Assembly: GCA_029975555.1 (NCBI GenBank)
Contig: JARKOY010000165.1
Coordinates: 1-64,000 of the forward strand
Length of the DNA stretch: 64,000 nt
DNA from: Spirochaetia bacterium
Lineage (GTDB): Bacteria > Spirochaetota > Spirochaetia > Treponematales > Rectinemataceae
Direction of reading: 5' to 3'
Shown here: positions 26,153-34,121 of the stretch, piece by piece
Layout of the letters: every line of letters begins with the position of its first letter
Position numbering within the stretch: the stretch's first letter is position 1
Notes under the pieces: generated by a model
Told to the model about the DNA's origin: nothing
Seen by the model: the letters and a program-made list of their open reading frames with translations, nothing else
The model's database searches: none
Program-made: the position numbers and the translations under genes

Positions 26153-26932
26153 TCATCCTGAGCGATGTTGAGCGCGCGGCACCTTCGCCGTGCATCCGCG
26201 CAACATCGAATGCGCTCGCCTGTACTCGTACATGAGGATGGCCGCCGACACCGACACATTGAGGGAATCGACGTGGCCGCGCATGGGTATCGAAATGCTC
26301 TCGTCAGCGGCTTCTTTCAGGATTCTGGAGGCGCCCTTGCCTTCATTGCCGAGAATGACGAGGGCCTTCTTCGACAGTGGACGCTCGCCAACGGGGTTGC
26401 CCGCCATGTCCGCCACATAGGCCCAGAAGCCGGCGCGCTTCAGCGCGTCGACCGCGGCCCTGAGGTTGTTCACCTGAATGACCGGCACCCACGCAATCGC
26501 TCCTGCCGAACTGCGGGCTGCAGCATCGGTGAGCGGAGAGGCGCGCCTTCCCGGAATGATCACGGCATCGACGCCGAAGGCGTCCGCCGAACGCAGGATC
26601 GCCCCGACGTTGTGTGGGTCTTCGATGTGGTCGAGCACGAATACGAGGCTGGCGTCGGCGTGGGACGCCCGTGCACACAACTCCTCGATGCCGAGGGGAT
26701 GCTCCGACGCCGACTCAAGCGCAAGCAGGACGCCGCGGTGCTCATGGCTCATCTGTACGAGCGTGGACTCGGGCACAAAAACGACAGCCCTGCCACGCCG
26801 TTCAGCCTCTTGCAGAATTTCACGTATACGAGGTCCCCTGCGGCGTTCATCTTCCGTGACATACAGGGTTCCCGACCATGAATCCGCCCTCAGCGTCTCC
26901 AAGATGGCATGAAACGAAGATAGGTATTTCAC
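26153..26932 (-). CDS. TrmH/SpoU-family 2'-O-ribose RNA methyltransferase, RlmB-like
   Basis: A 259-residue SPOUT methyltransferase. An N-terminal L30e-like substrate domain (residues 1-95) is followed by the knotted catalytic domain: FVLDHIEDPHNVGAILRSAD (motif 1), LVILGNEGKGASR (motif 2) and SIPMRGHVDSLNVSVSAAIL (motif 3). The arrangement is that of RlmB (23S rRNA Gm2251). It converges with pyrBI. The exact RNA site is inference from family resemblance. Confidence 0.9.
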   Translation of the reverse strand: MKYLSSFHAILETLRADSWSGTLYVTEDERRRGPRIREILQEAERRGRAVVFVPESTLVQMSHEHRGVLLALESASEHPLGIEELCARASHADASLVFVLDHIEDPHNVGAILRSADAFGVDAVIIPGRRASPLTDAAARSSAGAIAWVPVIQVNNLRAAVDALKRAGFWAYVADMAGNPVGERPLSKKALVILGNEGKGASRILKEAADESISIPMRGHVDSLNVSVSAAILMYEYRRAHSMLRGCTAKVPRAQHRSG

Positions 26933-26970
26933 GAGCTGCTTTCCGGTGAGTATGGAGTGGCTGCGCCGAT

Positions 26971-27792
26971 TCAGGGCACCACGGTGAATTCTTGCACGAG
27001 CTGGATCGCGCTCTCCACCTGCTTGACTCCCGGTATGAGGTTCGCCGCTGCAACGGCGCTATCCACCGCCGCATGCGTGTTCGCCACGCCGTGCAGCACC
27101 ACCACGCCGCGCTCTACGGCCGCTTCCAGGAAGTGGATCGGAATCTTGCGGTTGTAGGTGATCTCGGTGACGATCTTCGAGCCGAGCAGAAGGTCACGCA
27201 GCTTTGCGGTGGCGTCCTTCTCCTGCGTCTCGCCGATGAACGACTTGCGGAAGGCCTCGATCGCGGCCGCCGCATGGATCGGATCGAAGCGGTCGGTGGT
27301 GAGCGTCATATCGTACTCGGAAGGATTGTACCAATCCACGGAGAAGAAATATTTATGGAAGCCCGCGCGGTCGTGGTCGCTGCTCTCGATGATCTGGAGC
27401 GCGTGGCGCGAGTCGATGTTTTGGGCCTTGCGCACTCGCTCCACCCTTATGGACTTCGAGGCACCGATCCGGATGCTGATGAGGTTCGGAATACCCCGCA
27501 GAATGGCGTGGGCTCCCCTTCCAAGAATGATGCAGTTGTTTTCGAGCGCGGTTTCATAGATCACTTGAGTGAGGAAGTGCAGGTACTCGTCCCGCTGTTG
27601 AGAGAGAGACGCCCAGAATCCTGGGTTCTTCTCGTCGTATCGCGCCTGCTTCGCCACATCGATGCCGATGGCGGATAGCGCTGCCTCAATATGTTCCTTG
27701 TCGGCGATCTTGTATCCATTGAGCTTTGCAAGTTCCTGAGCCGTCTCTTCACCGTAGGATGCCAATTCTCGTGAAATACAAATCACTGCCAT
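26971..27792 (-). CDS. Cytidylate-kinase-like protein fused to a BON domain
   Basis: A 273-residue protein in two parts. Residues 1-190 resemble the cytidylate kinase-like family, whose start CISRELASYGEETAQELAKL replaces a classical P-loop, with IADKEHIE and the CIILGRGAHAIL strand. Residues 200-270 are a BON domain (HFLEAAVERGVVVLHGVANT then IPGVKQVESAIQLV), normally found in periplasmic or membrane-associated proteins. There is no signal peptide, so the protein should be cytoplasmic. The phosphoacceptor is unknown; the BON domain might regulate it or bind a ligand (inference). Confidence 0.7.
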   Translation of the reverse strand: MAVICISRELASYGEETAQELAKLNGYKIADKEHIEAALSAIGIDVAKQARYDEKNPGFWASLSQQRDEYLHFLTQVIYETALENNCIILGRGAHAILRGIPNLISIRIGASKSIRVERVRKAQNIDSRHALQIIESSDHDRAGFHKYFFSVDWYNPSEYDMTLTTDRFDPIHAAAAIEAFRKSFIGETQEKDATAKLRDLLLGSKIVTEITYNRKIPIHFLEAAVERGVVVLHGVANTHAAVDSAVAAANLIPGVKQVESAIQLVQEFTVVP

Positions 27793-27916
27793 ATTGAGCC
27801 TCCTATATTAAGGATATTCCAAGATTGAGCTTCGGTCAAATGAAAACGGAAAATAAAGATAGGGAAAAACCACCTCCCCTATCGCAAGCGACGAGCTTTC
27901 ACTAGAATAAGAGATC

Positions 27917-28816
27917 ATGGAAAAGCTGGCGTTGCTTGCCGCGTTTGGCACAGCTGTGTTTTGGTCCTTTTCGGCGATATTTTTTGAGACCGCTTCAAAA
28001 AAAGTCGGGGCTCTGGCGGTCAATTTCTGGAAGGTGGTCTTCGCCTTTTTCTTCCTCGCGATATCCGGAATCGTCGTGCGAGGGGTTCCCTTTCCCTACG
28101 ACGCGCCGCTTAGGACGTGGATATACCTATCACTCTCGGGGCTTGTCGGCTTTGTCGTCGCAGATTTTTTTCTCTTTAACGCATACGTACTCATAGGCTC
28201 AAGAATTACCGTAGTATTCCAGTCGCTCACGCCGGTGTTCACCGCGCTGTTTGCCTACATCTTTATTGCGGAACGCATGCAGCTGCACAGGCTCATCGGC
28301 ATGGCGGTCACCGTGGCCGGCATCCTCATCGTCGTGCTCGCGCGATCCCATCAGACCCGAAAGAACAACGAGGCCGCGCTCTCGGTAAAAGGGCTCGTCT
28401 ATGCCTTTTTGTCCGCGCTGTTCCAGGCAGGGGGGATGGTGCTCACAAAGGCCGGATTGGGGGATTACAGCCCCATCTCCGGCACCCAAATAAGGGTCTT
28501 TGTGGCGATCTTCGGATTCGCCCTCAACGCCCTCATCACTGGGCAGGGAACTCATGTCTTCCTCAGGGTGCCGAAGACGAGAGAAGCCTTCATCGCAACC
28601 ATCAGAGGCTCGGTGTTCGGGCCTTTCTTGGGCGTGGCCCTCTCTCTCTTCTCGATGCAGAACACCCAGGTGGGTGCAACGAGCACCCTCATGGCGCTCA
28701 CGCCTGTGGTGATCATCGTGCCCTCGGTGTTGGTGCTCAAGCAAAAAATTCATTACCTGGAAATCTTGGGAGCCGCCATTGCGGTCGGAGGGGCGGCGCT
28801 TTTCTTTTTGTTGTAG
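27917..28816 (+). CDS. DMT-superfamily transporter (EamA, two repeats)
   Basis: A 299-residue inner-membrane protein with ten predicted membrane segments in two EamA repeats (residues 5-140 and 155-298). The second repeat ends with ILGAAIAVGGAALFFLL. EamA proteins export metabolites such as amino acids or take up small solutes; the substrate is not predictable. It is divergent from the kinase-BON gene, with about 120 AT-rich bases between. No clear terminator follows. Confidence 0.88.
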   Translation: MEKLALLAAFGTAVFWSFSAIFFETASKKVGALAVNFWKVVFAFFFLAISGIVVRGVPFPYDAPLRTWIYLSLSGLVGFVVADFFLFNAYVLIGSRITVVFQSLTPVFTALFAYIFIAERMQLHRLIGMAVTVAGILIVVLARSHQTRKNNEAALSVKGLVYAFLSALFQAGGMVLTKAGLGDYSPISGTQIRVFVAIFGFALNALITGQGTHVFLRVPKTREAFIATIRGSVFGPFLGVALSLFSMQNTQVGATSTLMALTPVVIIVPSVLVLKQKIHYLEILGAAIAVGGAALFFLL

Positions 28817-28946
28817 GATTACGAAGCATGCCGTATTTCATTTTTTGCATTCCTCATTTCAACCACACGTAGTATACTGAGTGTTGATCTGCAGTGGTCC
28901 GCGCCGCCGCACTTCAAGGCGCCTCGCACGGGCCGAAAGGAGCATT

Positions 28947-29972
28947 ATGAAAGCGCTTGTAAAACGAAAAAATGAGCCTGGGCTCTGGATGGAAGATATT
29001 CCCATTCCTCAAATCGGAGACAACGATCTTCTCATAAAAGTCAAAAAAACAGCCATATGCGGCACGGATGTCCATATCTGGAAATGGGACAGCTGGGCAC
29101 AGCGCACCATTCGGCTCGGACAGACCATAGGGCACGAATTTGTGGGAGAAATCGTGGACATGGGGCGCTCGGTGCATGGGTACAAGATCGGCGAACGAGT
29201 GTCTGCAGAGGGCCACATCTGGTGCGGTGTCTGCAGGGCGTGCCGCGCAGGCAGGCGCCACCTGTGCCCCAACACGATAGGCATCGGCGTCAACCGCGAC
29301 GGATGCTTTGCCGAATATCTGTCCGTGCCTGCGCAGAATGCCTGGCACGTGCATGAAGCCATTTCCGACGAAATCGCCGCTATTTTCGACCCCTTCGGCA
29401 ATGCGACGCACACGGCCCTCTCCTTCGACATGGTGGGGGAAGACGTGCTCATCACGGGGGCGGGGCCAATCGGATGCATGGCAGGAGCGATCGCACGGCA
29501 CGTCGGGGCGCGCAACGTCGTCGTGACCGACGTAAATCCGTGGCGCCTCGAACTTGCAAAGAAACTCGGGGCGACGCGCGTCGTCAATGTCGCCCAGGAA
29601 GACCTCAAGGCGGTGCAGAAAGAACTGGGCATGGTGGGAGGATTCGATATCGGCATGGAGATGTCGGGGAGCCCCCAGGCCCTCGAACAGATGATCGAGA
29701 ACATGTACAACGGTGGCCGCATGGCCCTCCTCGGCCTTCTGCCGGACGGCGCGGGCATCGACTGGTCGCGCGTCATCTTCAAGGGGCTTTTCTTAAAAGG
29801 AGTCTACGGACGCGAAATATTCGAGACCTGGTACAAGATGCAGACGATGCTGCTCTCGGGCCTCGACATAAGCCCCGTCATTACCCACCGCTTCTCCTTC
29901 GACGAGTTCGAAAAGGGGTTTGCGGCGATGCTCTCCGGCGAAGCCGGCAAAGTGGTGCTCAGTATCGAATAA
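28947..29972 (+). CDS. tdh: L-threonine 3-dehydrogenase
   Basis: A 341-residue zinc-dependent medium-chain dehydrogenase, the same length as E. coli Tdh. It oxidises L-threonine to 2-amino-3-ketobutyrate with NAD. Motifs: catalytic zinc ligands in [12 protein letters not shown] and GHEFVGEIV, the structural zinc lobe ([18 protein letters not shown]), the typical [16 protein letters not shown], and the Rossmann motif [15 protein letters not shown]. The start is ATG 28947 with AAAGGAG upstream; a longer in-frame extension has no ribosome site. No glycine C-acetyltransferase (kbl) gene lies beside it. Confidence 0.92.
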   Translation: MKALVKRKNEPGLWMEDIPIPQIGDNDLLIKVKKTAICGTDVHIWKWDSWAQRTIRLGQTIGHEFVGEIVDMGRSVHGYKIGERVSAEGHIWCGVCRACRAGRRHLCPNTIGIGVNRDGCFAEYLSVPAQNAWHVHEAISDEIAAIFDPFGNATHTALSFDMVGEDVLITGAGPIGCMAGAIARHVGARNVVVTDVNPWRLELAKKLGATRVVNVAQEDLKAVQKELGMVGGFDIGMEMSGSPQALEQMIENMYNGGRMALLGLLPDGAGIDWSRVIFKGLFLKGVYGREIFETWYKMQTMLLSGLDISPVITHRFSFDEFEKGFAAMLSGEAGKVVLSIE

Positions 29973-29999
29973 CCCCGAGGAATATGCTAGAGTCGCTCC

Positions 30000-31331
30000 A
30001 TGGATAGTACGCTTCTCTACAGGTTTCACGTCAGTGAAGACGCTGCTTCGGCATTGCAGAAACTTCCTGCGTGCATCGACGAGGCGAATCCGATGCCGAG
30101 ACGCAAACGTGCGACCCTCCGCTACGACATTCGGGACCTTTGGCGTTCGCTCACGATGGAGAGATCGCAGCGAAGCGTCGATTATCTCAACAACCCGGCC
30201 TTCTTTTCTGCATATCTTCGCTATTTTATGCCGTGGAACCTCGTGCGGCTCGTCGCGCTGCTGACAGAGCTCCCCCTCAGACTCAACCCTGGAGCCACGA
30301 TCGTCGATATGGGCTCGGGCCCCCTCACCTTCCCGATTGCGCTTTACTGCGCAAAGCCTGAACTGAGGAAAGCACCGCTCACCTTCGTGTGTACTGACCG
30401 GGCGCCGCGCATCATGGAGGCTGGGAAGCTCATCCTCGAGCTCCTCGCCGCCAAACATGGATCGGAGCTTCCCGCATGGAACATTGAGTTACGGCACGCG
30501 CGATTCGGAGAGCCGCTGCACGAAAAGGCCGACCTCTTCTCTGCAGTCAACGTGTTCAACGAATTCTTCTGGCACCACGAGGGAACGCTCTCCGACGCTG
30601 CCGCCGAACTGTACCGGCGAATTACCCAATATTGCAGCCCTCAGGGCACGATGCTCATCGTCGAACCTGGGGAACCTCGTTCTGGCGGGCTTGTGAGCGC
30701 GCTGAGGGCTGCGGCCATTCTGGGCGGCGACGAGGTCCTGGCGCCATGCCCCCACCACCGTGCCTGTCCAATGCCCGGCATCTTCAGGAGCGGGCAAGAA
30801 CATATCTCCGGGCAGGTGGGGATCCTTTCGGCAGTCCGCATGCCTGCGCCGAGGACGAAATATCCCTGGTGCCATTTCTCGATACCTGCCGGATTCGCGC
30901 CGCGATGGCTCAGCGCGCTCTCGGAAGAAGCCGGGCTCTCAAAAGAAAGATTATCGTTCAGCTTTCTTTTTCTACAAAAACAGGAGTCCAGGCAAAAACC
31001 AGGCGATAGGAGACCCCAGCCACAGAAGCATGAGGCGCCCCTCATGCAAACGGCAGGAACGAGCGAAAAGAGCTCAGACGGACTCGACTGCCGCATAGTG
31101 TCGGAGTCCTTCGCCCTACCCAACAACAAAAGCGGCAAATACGCCTGCTCACCCTTGGGCTACACCTTGATTTCGACAGACAGGGGCAACACGCTGCCCG
31201 ACTCTGGCTCCCTTCTGAGGCTCATTCCACATTCTCCCAGAAGACCGACACTCCGGGGCGCCAGGCCGGAACTCGTCCAGGAATTCGATGCATTCGACCA
31301 GAAGACAGGCGCTATCCTGATATCCTATTGA
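30000..31331 (+). CDS. Rsm22/METTL17-like methyltransferase
   Basis: A 443-residue protein. A class I SAM domain (TIVDMGSGPLTFPIALYCAK, residues 100-119; NVFNEFFWHH) is followed by a cysteine motif: Cys250 and Cys256 (CPHHRACPM) and Cys291 (YPWCHFSIPAGF). This combination is the signature of Rsm22/METTL17, which assist mitochondrial small-subunit assembly and in METTL17 bind an iron-sulfur cluster. Residues 320-443 form a low-similarity tail. Its role is probably in ribosome assembly or rRNA methylation; this is by family. The stop codon lies on the -35 box of the tRNA promoter. Confidence 0.75.
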   Translation: MDSTLLYRFHVSEDAASALQKLPACIDEANPMPRRKRATLRYDIRDLWRSLTMERSQRSVDYLNNPAFFSAYLRYFMPWNLVRLVALLTELPLRLNPGATIVDMGSGPLTFPIALYCAKPELRKAPLTFVCTDRAPRIMEAGKLILELLAAKHGSELPAWNIELRHARFGEPLHEKADLFSAVNVFNEFFWHHEGTLSDAAAELYRRITQYCSPQGTMLIVEPGEPRSGGLVSALRAAAILGGDEVLAPCPHHRACPMPGIFRSGQEHISGQVGILSAVRMPAPRTKYPWCHFSIPAGFAPRWLSALSEEAGLSKERLSFSFLFLQKQESRQKPGDRRPQPQKHEAPLMQTAGTSEKSSDGLDCRIVSESFALPNNKSGKYACSPLGYTLISTDRGNTLPDSGSLLRLIPHSPRRPTLRGARPELVQEFDAFDQKTGAILISY

Positions 31332-31356
31332 CACAAAAAGGGGGTACCGGTATAGT
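31328..31356 (+). promoter_or_regulatory. Promoter of the tRNA-Asp gene
   Basis: A consensus TTGACA (31328-31333) is separated by exactly 17 bases from TATAGT (31351-31356), with the tRNA starting 24 bases downstream. The -35 box overlaps the stop codon of the preceding gene. It is among the best promoter matches in the window. Confidence 0.85.
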
Positions 31357-31379
31357 AGCATTCCGTCAGCAAATGATAC

Positions 31380-31453
31380 GGGGGCGTAGCGAAGCTGGTT
31401 ATCGCGCTGGCCTGTCAAGCCGGAGATCGCGGGTTCAAGCCCCGTCGCTCCCG
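31380..31453 (+). tRNA. tRNA-Asp (GTC)
   Basis: A 74-base cloverleaf: acceptor GGGGGCG/CGCTCCC (one G-T pair), anticodon stem CTGGC/GCCGG around loop CTGTCAA (anticodon GTC), and T-arm CGGGTTCAAGCCCCG. The 3' CCA is not encoded. A strong promoter precedes it and a terminator follows about 70 bases later. Confidence 0.95.
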
Positions 31454-31520
31454 ATCACCGCATGGTGCTCATGCGCATAAGGCGCGTCTCCGTGCGGTTC
31501 CGCGTTCCGCGGAAATGAGA

Positions 31521-31549
31521 CCCGTCCGCCGCGCGACGGGCTTTTTTTT
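31521..31549 (+). terminator. Rho-independent terminator between the two tRNA genes
   Basis: The stem CCCGTC / GACGGG with an eight-base loop is followed by C and eight T residues (31542-31549). It ends the tRNA-Asp transcript just before tRNA-Pro. Confidence 0.85.
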
Positions 31550-31558
31550 AAGGGCATT

Positions 31559-31631
31559 CGGGCTGTAGCGCAGGGGCTAGCGCGCTTGGTTCGGGACCAA
31601 GATGTCGGAGGTTCAAATCCTCTCAGCCCGA
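31559..31631 (+). tRNA. tRNA-Pro (CGG)
   Basis: A 73-base cloverleaf: acceptor CGGGCTG/CAGCCCG with the C1-G72 pair typical of bacterial tRNA-Pro, anticodon stem CTTGG/CCAAG around loop TTCGGGA (anticodon CGG), and T-arm GGAGGTTCAAATCCTCT. The CCA is not encoded. Because a terminator lies directly upstream, it either has its own promoter or depends on read-through; I see no clear promoter of its own. Confidence 0.93.
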
Positions 31632-31640
31632 CAACATAAA

Positions 31641-31664
31641 GCCGCTCCTAAAGAGCGGCTTTTT
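31641..31664 (+). terminator. Terminator after tRNA-Pro
   Basis: The perfect stem GCCGCTC / GAGCGGC (31641-31647 and 31653-31659) with a five-base loop is followed by five T residues. It begins nine bases after the tRNA. Confidence 0.85.
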
Positions 31665-31801
31665 AATTGCATCACAATAACTTAAAGGCATGTCTTGGCA
31701 CGCGCCTAGGGCTAGGGACGCCTCCTAACTTTTTTGGCGTGCGCTCTGGCACACCTCCATGTTCTCTCAGTGCCGCTCTGAGGCTCAAGGGTACTTCACA
31801 G

Positions 31802-33145
31802 TCATCCTTGTGTTCTTTCATGCCAAAGTTTATCCGCCCTCTCGGCCCAGGCTGTGGAGACATCCTTACACTTTGCCGTCAGCGAAACGACATCTTCCTC
31901 GTCGAGGAGCTGCGTCGACTTGGCCTTGCTCCGCAGCACCATGTCGCGGAGCTTCTCCGGATTGTCCAAGAGGGGACACGGTCTGAGGTGATTTTCGTTA
32001 AAGGGCTGGCCGGCGGCGTATTCCTTGAAAAGAGGTTGCTTGAGCGTCTCGAGGAGGCTCATCGTTTTGATGTTCGCCGTGGAGTAGTGGATGAAGGCGC
32101 AGGGCTCCACATCTCCGGCCGCGTTGATGTGCAAATAGTTTCTGCCACCTGCAATGCAGCCGTTCACGTATTCCCCATCGTTCCAAAAATCGAGGAGGAA
32201 AATGGGCTTAGTGTTCCGGTACTCGCGGACCTTTCGGTACATGTATTCGCGCTGGTCCGGCGTGGCGAGAAATGTAAGGTCTGCGTCACGCCCCAGGGGC
32301 ATATAGGTAAAGTACCAGCCGAATCTGCACCCTTTCTCGACCATGAAATCTACATAGTCGGAAGATCCGACGACCTCGGTGTTGTATCGGTGATAGCAGG
32401 TCGAAAAACCAAAGGGGACGCCGTGCGATTTGAGTATGTCCATGGCGTCGATGACCTTGCGGTACGTGCCTTTGCCCCGCCTGAGGTCTGTTTCTTCTTC
32501 AAAACCCTCGACGCTGAGGGCGAGCGTAAGGTTGCCCAGACGGCGGCTTTCTTCGGCAAAGCGCTCGTCCACCAAGGTACCATTGGAAAAAGCCAGAAAG
32601 TAGCAGTCCTGGTGTCGCTCGGCCAGGCGGAGTATGTCGTCCGTGCGGATGAGCGGCTCGCCGCCGGAATAGATGTACATGTAAATGCCGAGCTCCTTGC
32701 CTTCTCGTATGATGCGGTCGAGGAGAGCTTCGTCCAATCCATCCGTCTTGCGATACTCTGCGGCCCAGCAGCCGAGGCATCGGAGGTTGCAGCGTGCGGT
32801 AGGATCCATGAGGATGGCCCATGGGATATTGTGCGATTCCCGTCTCGTGAGCCGCTCCCGCTTCGGCGCAGAGGCGAGAAAAGAATTGACGGCGAGATTT
32901 GCGACCAGTTTGTCGAGGCAGGTCGGATCCAATTCGCTGATGAGAGATCGGGCCATGCGGTTCCAATTGTTCCGTTCATCTTTGACGAAGGGATCGAGCG
33001 TGTCGAATGCCTTCGCATATCGCCCTGCGAGATCGAACCGACGAGCCCACTCGATTACCTCAGGAAGGCGCTCGGCGGGGTCTTCCCTGATGTACATGAT
33101 CTTTTTCATGGCGAATCTCGAAAGCAGATTCCATGCCGTCAACAT
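31802..33145 (-). CDS. Radical SAM protein with SPASM-like C-terminal cysteines
   Basis: A 447-residue radical SAM enzyme. Residues 1-105 are a helical N-terminal domain. The cluster motif is C-x3-C-x2-C at Cys119, Cys123 and Cys126 (ARCNLRCLGCWAAEY), followed by IYSGGEPLIR and the barrel strands. The C-terminal part has further cysteines (VNGCIAGG, VEPCAFIHY, RPCPLLD) as in SPASM/twitch enzymes that hold an auxiliary cluster. The reaction is unknown. The start is ATG 33145 behind AGGAGGG. A longer in-frame reading to 33232 would run into a terminator hairpin and is not used. A yybP-ykoY-type leader precedes it, predicting manganese-dependent expression. Confidence 0.85.
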   Translation of the reverse strand: MLTAWNLLSRFAMKKIMYIREDPAERLPEVIEWARRFDLAGRYAKAFDTLDPFVKDERNNWNRMARSLISELDPTCLDKLVANLAVNSFLASAPKRERLTRRESHNIPWAILMDPTARCNLRCLGCWAAEYRKTDGLDEALLDRIIREGKELGIYMYIYSGGEPLIRTDDILRLAERHQDCYFLAFSNGTLVDERFAEESRRLGNLTLALSVEGFEEETDLRRGKGTYRKVIDAMDILKSHGVPFGFSTCYHRYNTEVVGSSDYVDFMVEKGCRFGWYFTYMPLGRDADLTFLATPDQREYMYRKVREYRNTKPIFLLDFWNDGEYVNGCIAGGRNYLHINAAGDVEPCAFIHYSTANIKTMSLLETLKQPLFKEYAAGQPFNENHLRPCPLLDNPEKLRDMVLRSKAKSTQLLDEEDVVSLTAKCKDVSTAWAERADKLWHERTQG

Positions 33146-33197
33146 TTTCTTTCCCTCCTGTAAGTCCGCCCATCGAGGCGCAGAATATCGCGCGTAT

Positions 33198-33240
33198 AAA
33201 AAAAGACCTTCACAGACGCCGACGGCATCCATGAAGGTCT
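33198..33240 (-). terminator. Leader terminator overlapping the riboswitch P1 stem
   Basis: On the minus strand AGACCTTCA (33240-33232) pairs perfectly with TGAAGGTCT (33212-33204) across a 19-base loop, followed by a T tract to 33198. The 5' arm contains CCTTC, which is also the 3' strand of aptamer stem P1, so aptamer and terminator are mutually exclusive. It lies 52 bases before the start codon of the radical SAM gene. Confidence 0.9.
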
Positions 33241-33349
33241 CGCATTCCCTACTAAGGGCGATCGATCCGGATCGTTCTCCGACCGTGCTGACGGACCGAT
33301 TCCTCCGGCCTCTGGGTTCTTCCCCAGACTGGATTAGCTACTCCCCTTC
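33232..33349 (-). promoter_or_regulatory. yybP-ykoY-type (manganese) riboswitch aptamer
   Basis: Minus-strand leader with the family's conserved blocks in order: GAAGGGGAGTAGC (from 33349), a G-rich stem, CCGTCAGCACGG (like the family's C-G-U-C-A-x-x-x-C-G element), a long stem GATCCGGATC/GCCC region, and CCCTTAGTAGGGAATGCGAGACCTTC. P1 is GAAGG (33349-33345) with CCTTC (33237-33233). The family binds Mn2+ and normally controls manganese exporters, P-type ATPases or TerC. Here the P1 3' strand is shared with the terminator, so ligand binding should switch transcription on. Identification is by eye against the remembered consensus. Confidence 0.8.
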
Positions 33350-33453
33350 TACGACGATTGACACCTATTTCCCCACTCGCCCCTCAGAAACTTGCTCCCT
33401 CGTGCACATCATGTTTGAGCCGAACAATGCTTCGGTCCAGCAGTTATTGTTCA

Positions 33454-33481
33454 AGTATACACCATAAAAAAGAAAGTACAA
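33454..33481 (-). promoter_or_regulatory. Promoter for the riboswitch leader
   Basis: On the minus strand TTGTAC (33481-33476) is followed after 16 bases by TATACT (33459-33454). Transcription would start near 33447 and run about 100 bases before the aptamer. The region between holds a small hairpin (CCGAA/TTCGG) and no gene. Confidence 0.5.
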
Positions 33482-33546
33482 GCAGTACCACGGCAAGCGC
33501 GCCGCGAAAGCCACTTCCTCAGTTATTTGACAGGCACAGCTAAAAA

Positions 33547-34062
33547 TTAAAAGGCGACAAAATTGATCGTCAGAGTGTCCGTGTAGGTGCCAGATTCCAC
33601 GTATTGCCCTGACGTCGCGTTGATTTTGACGCCCACGTAGAAGCGGATGCCAGCCTGCGGCGTTCTCCCAAAAAACCAGATGCTCTGAGTGCTCGTCAGC
33701 TGCACATAGCCATTCATGATCGGTGCCGAAAAGATGAAACCACTGTAGCCGCTCGGAATCTCCGTCACTTTTACATAGTAGGGAATTTGAAAGCTCCCCT
33801 GTGTGACATATCCAAGGTGCTCAGAAGTAAAATCGATGTGGAAAAGCCACGTGCTGCCGGACTTGACTGTCATGATGCCTTGCCGATCATTCTGATACGG
33901 CGTGGCGCCATCGTTCGAAAGCGCGATGTTCCATATATATGAGTCCATCGTGATGTTGGCGCCTACAGGAGCAACGATGGCCTTTATATTGATGCTCTGC
34001 TGGGAGAATACACAAAAAACCCCCAGAATCAGAAGCGACAATAAGGCTACATACTTTTTCAT
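33547..34062 (-). CDS. Small exported protein, pilin/coat-like, paralogue of its neighbour
   Basis: A 171-residue protein with a Sec signal peptide (MKKYVALLSLLILGVFCVFS) and an all-beta mature part. It ends ESGTYTDTLTINFVAF, matching the end of the neighbouring gene product (DGAYTDTITISIAAN) and the general G-x-Y-x-D-T-I/L-x-I pattern of SCPU/CS1-type secreted beta-sandwich subunits. Both also share a TWT/YIWNIAL...GA/GIMTVKSG pattern. No usher or chaperone gene is seen nearby. I choose ATG 34062 since the in-frame extension upstream encodes no signal. The function is unknown, perhaps a surface structural protein. Confidence 0.55.
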   Translation of the reverse strand: MKKYVALLSLLILGVFCVFSQQSINIKAIVAPVGANITMDSYIWNIALSNDGATPYQNDRQGIMTVKSGSTWLFHIDFTSEHLGYVTQGSFQIPYYVKVTEIPSGYSGFIFSAPIMNGYVQLTSTQSIWFFGRTPQAGIRFYVGVKINATSGQYVESGTYTDTLTINFVAF

Positions 34063-34076
34063 TCTATGCCCTTTTT

Positions 34077-34096
34077 CCCCAAACCAAGGTTTGGGG
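34077..34096. repeat. Perfect 9-bp inverted repeat between the two exported-protein genes
   Basis: CCCCAAACC-AA-GGTTTGGGG (34077-34096) lies in the 59-base gap between the two paralogous genes. On the minus strand it is not followed by a T tract, so it is more likely an intercistronic stem (processing, stability or partial termination) than a simple terminator. Confidence 0.7.
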
Positions 34097-34121
34097 AAGA
34101 GCATTGAAGCGGGCGCGAATC

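Noticed and set aside
31667-33163. 498-codon plus-strand frame opposite the radical SAM gene
   Set aside because: It mirrors a well-supported radical SAM gene and its translation has no recognisable motifs; it is a GC-driven shadow.
33146-33232. N-terminal extension of the radical SAM protein
   Set aside because: The frame is open to 33232, but these codons lie in a terminator hairpin and T tract, and ATG 33145 has a good ribosome site.
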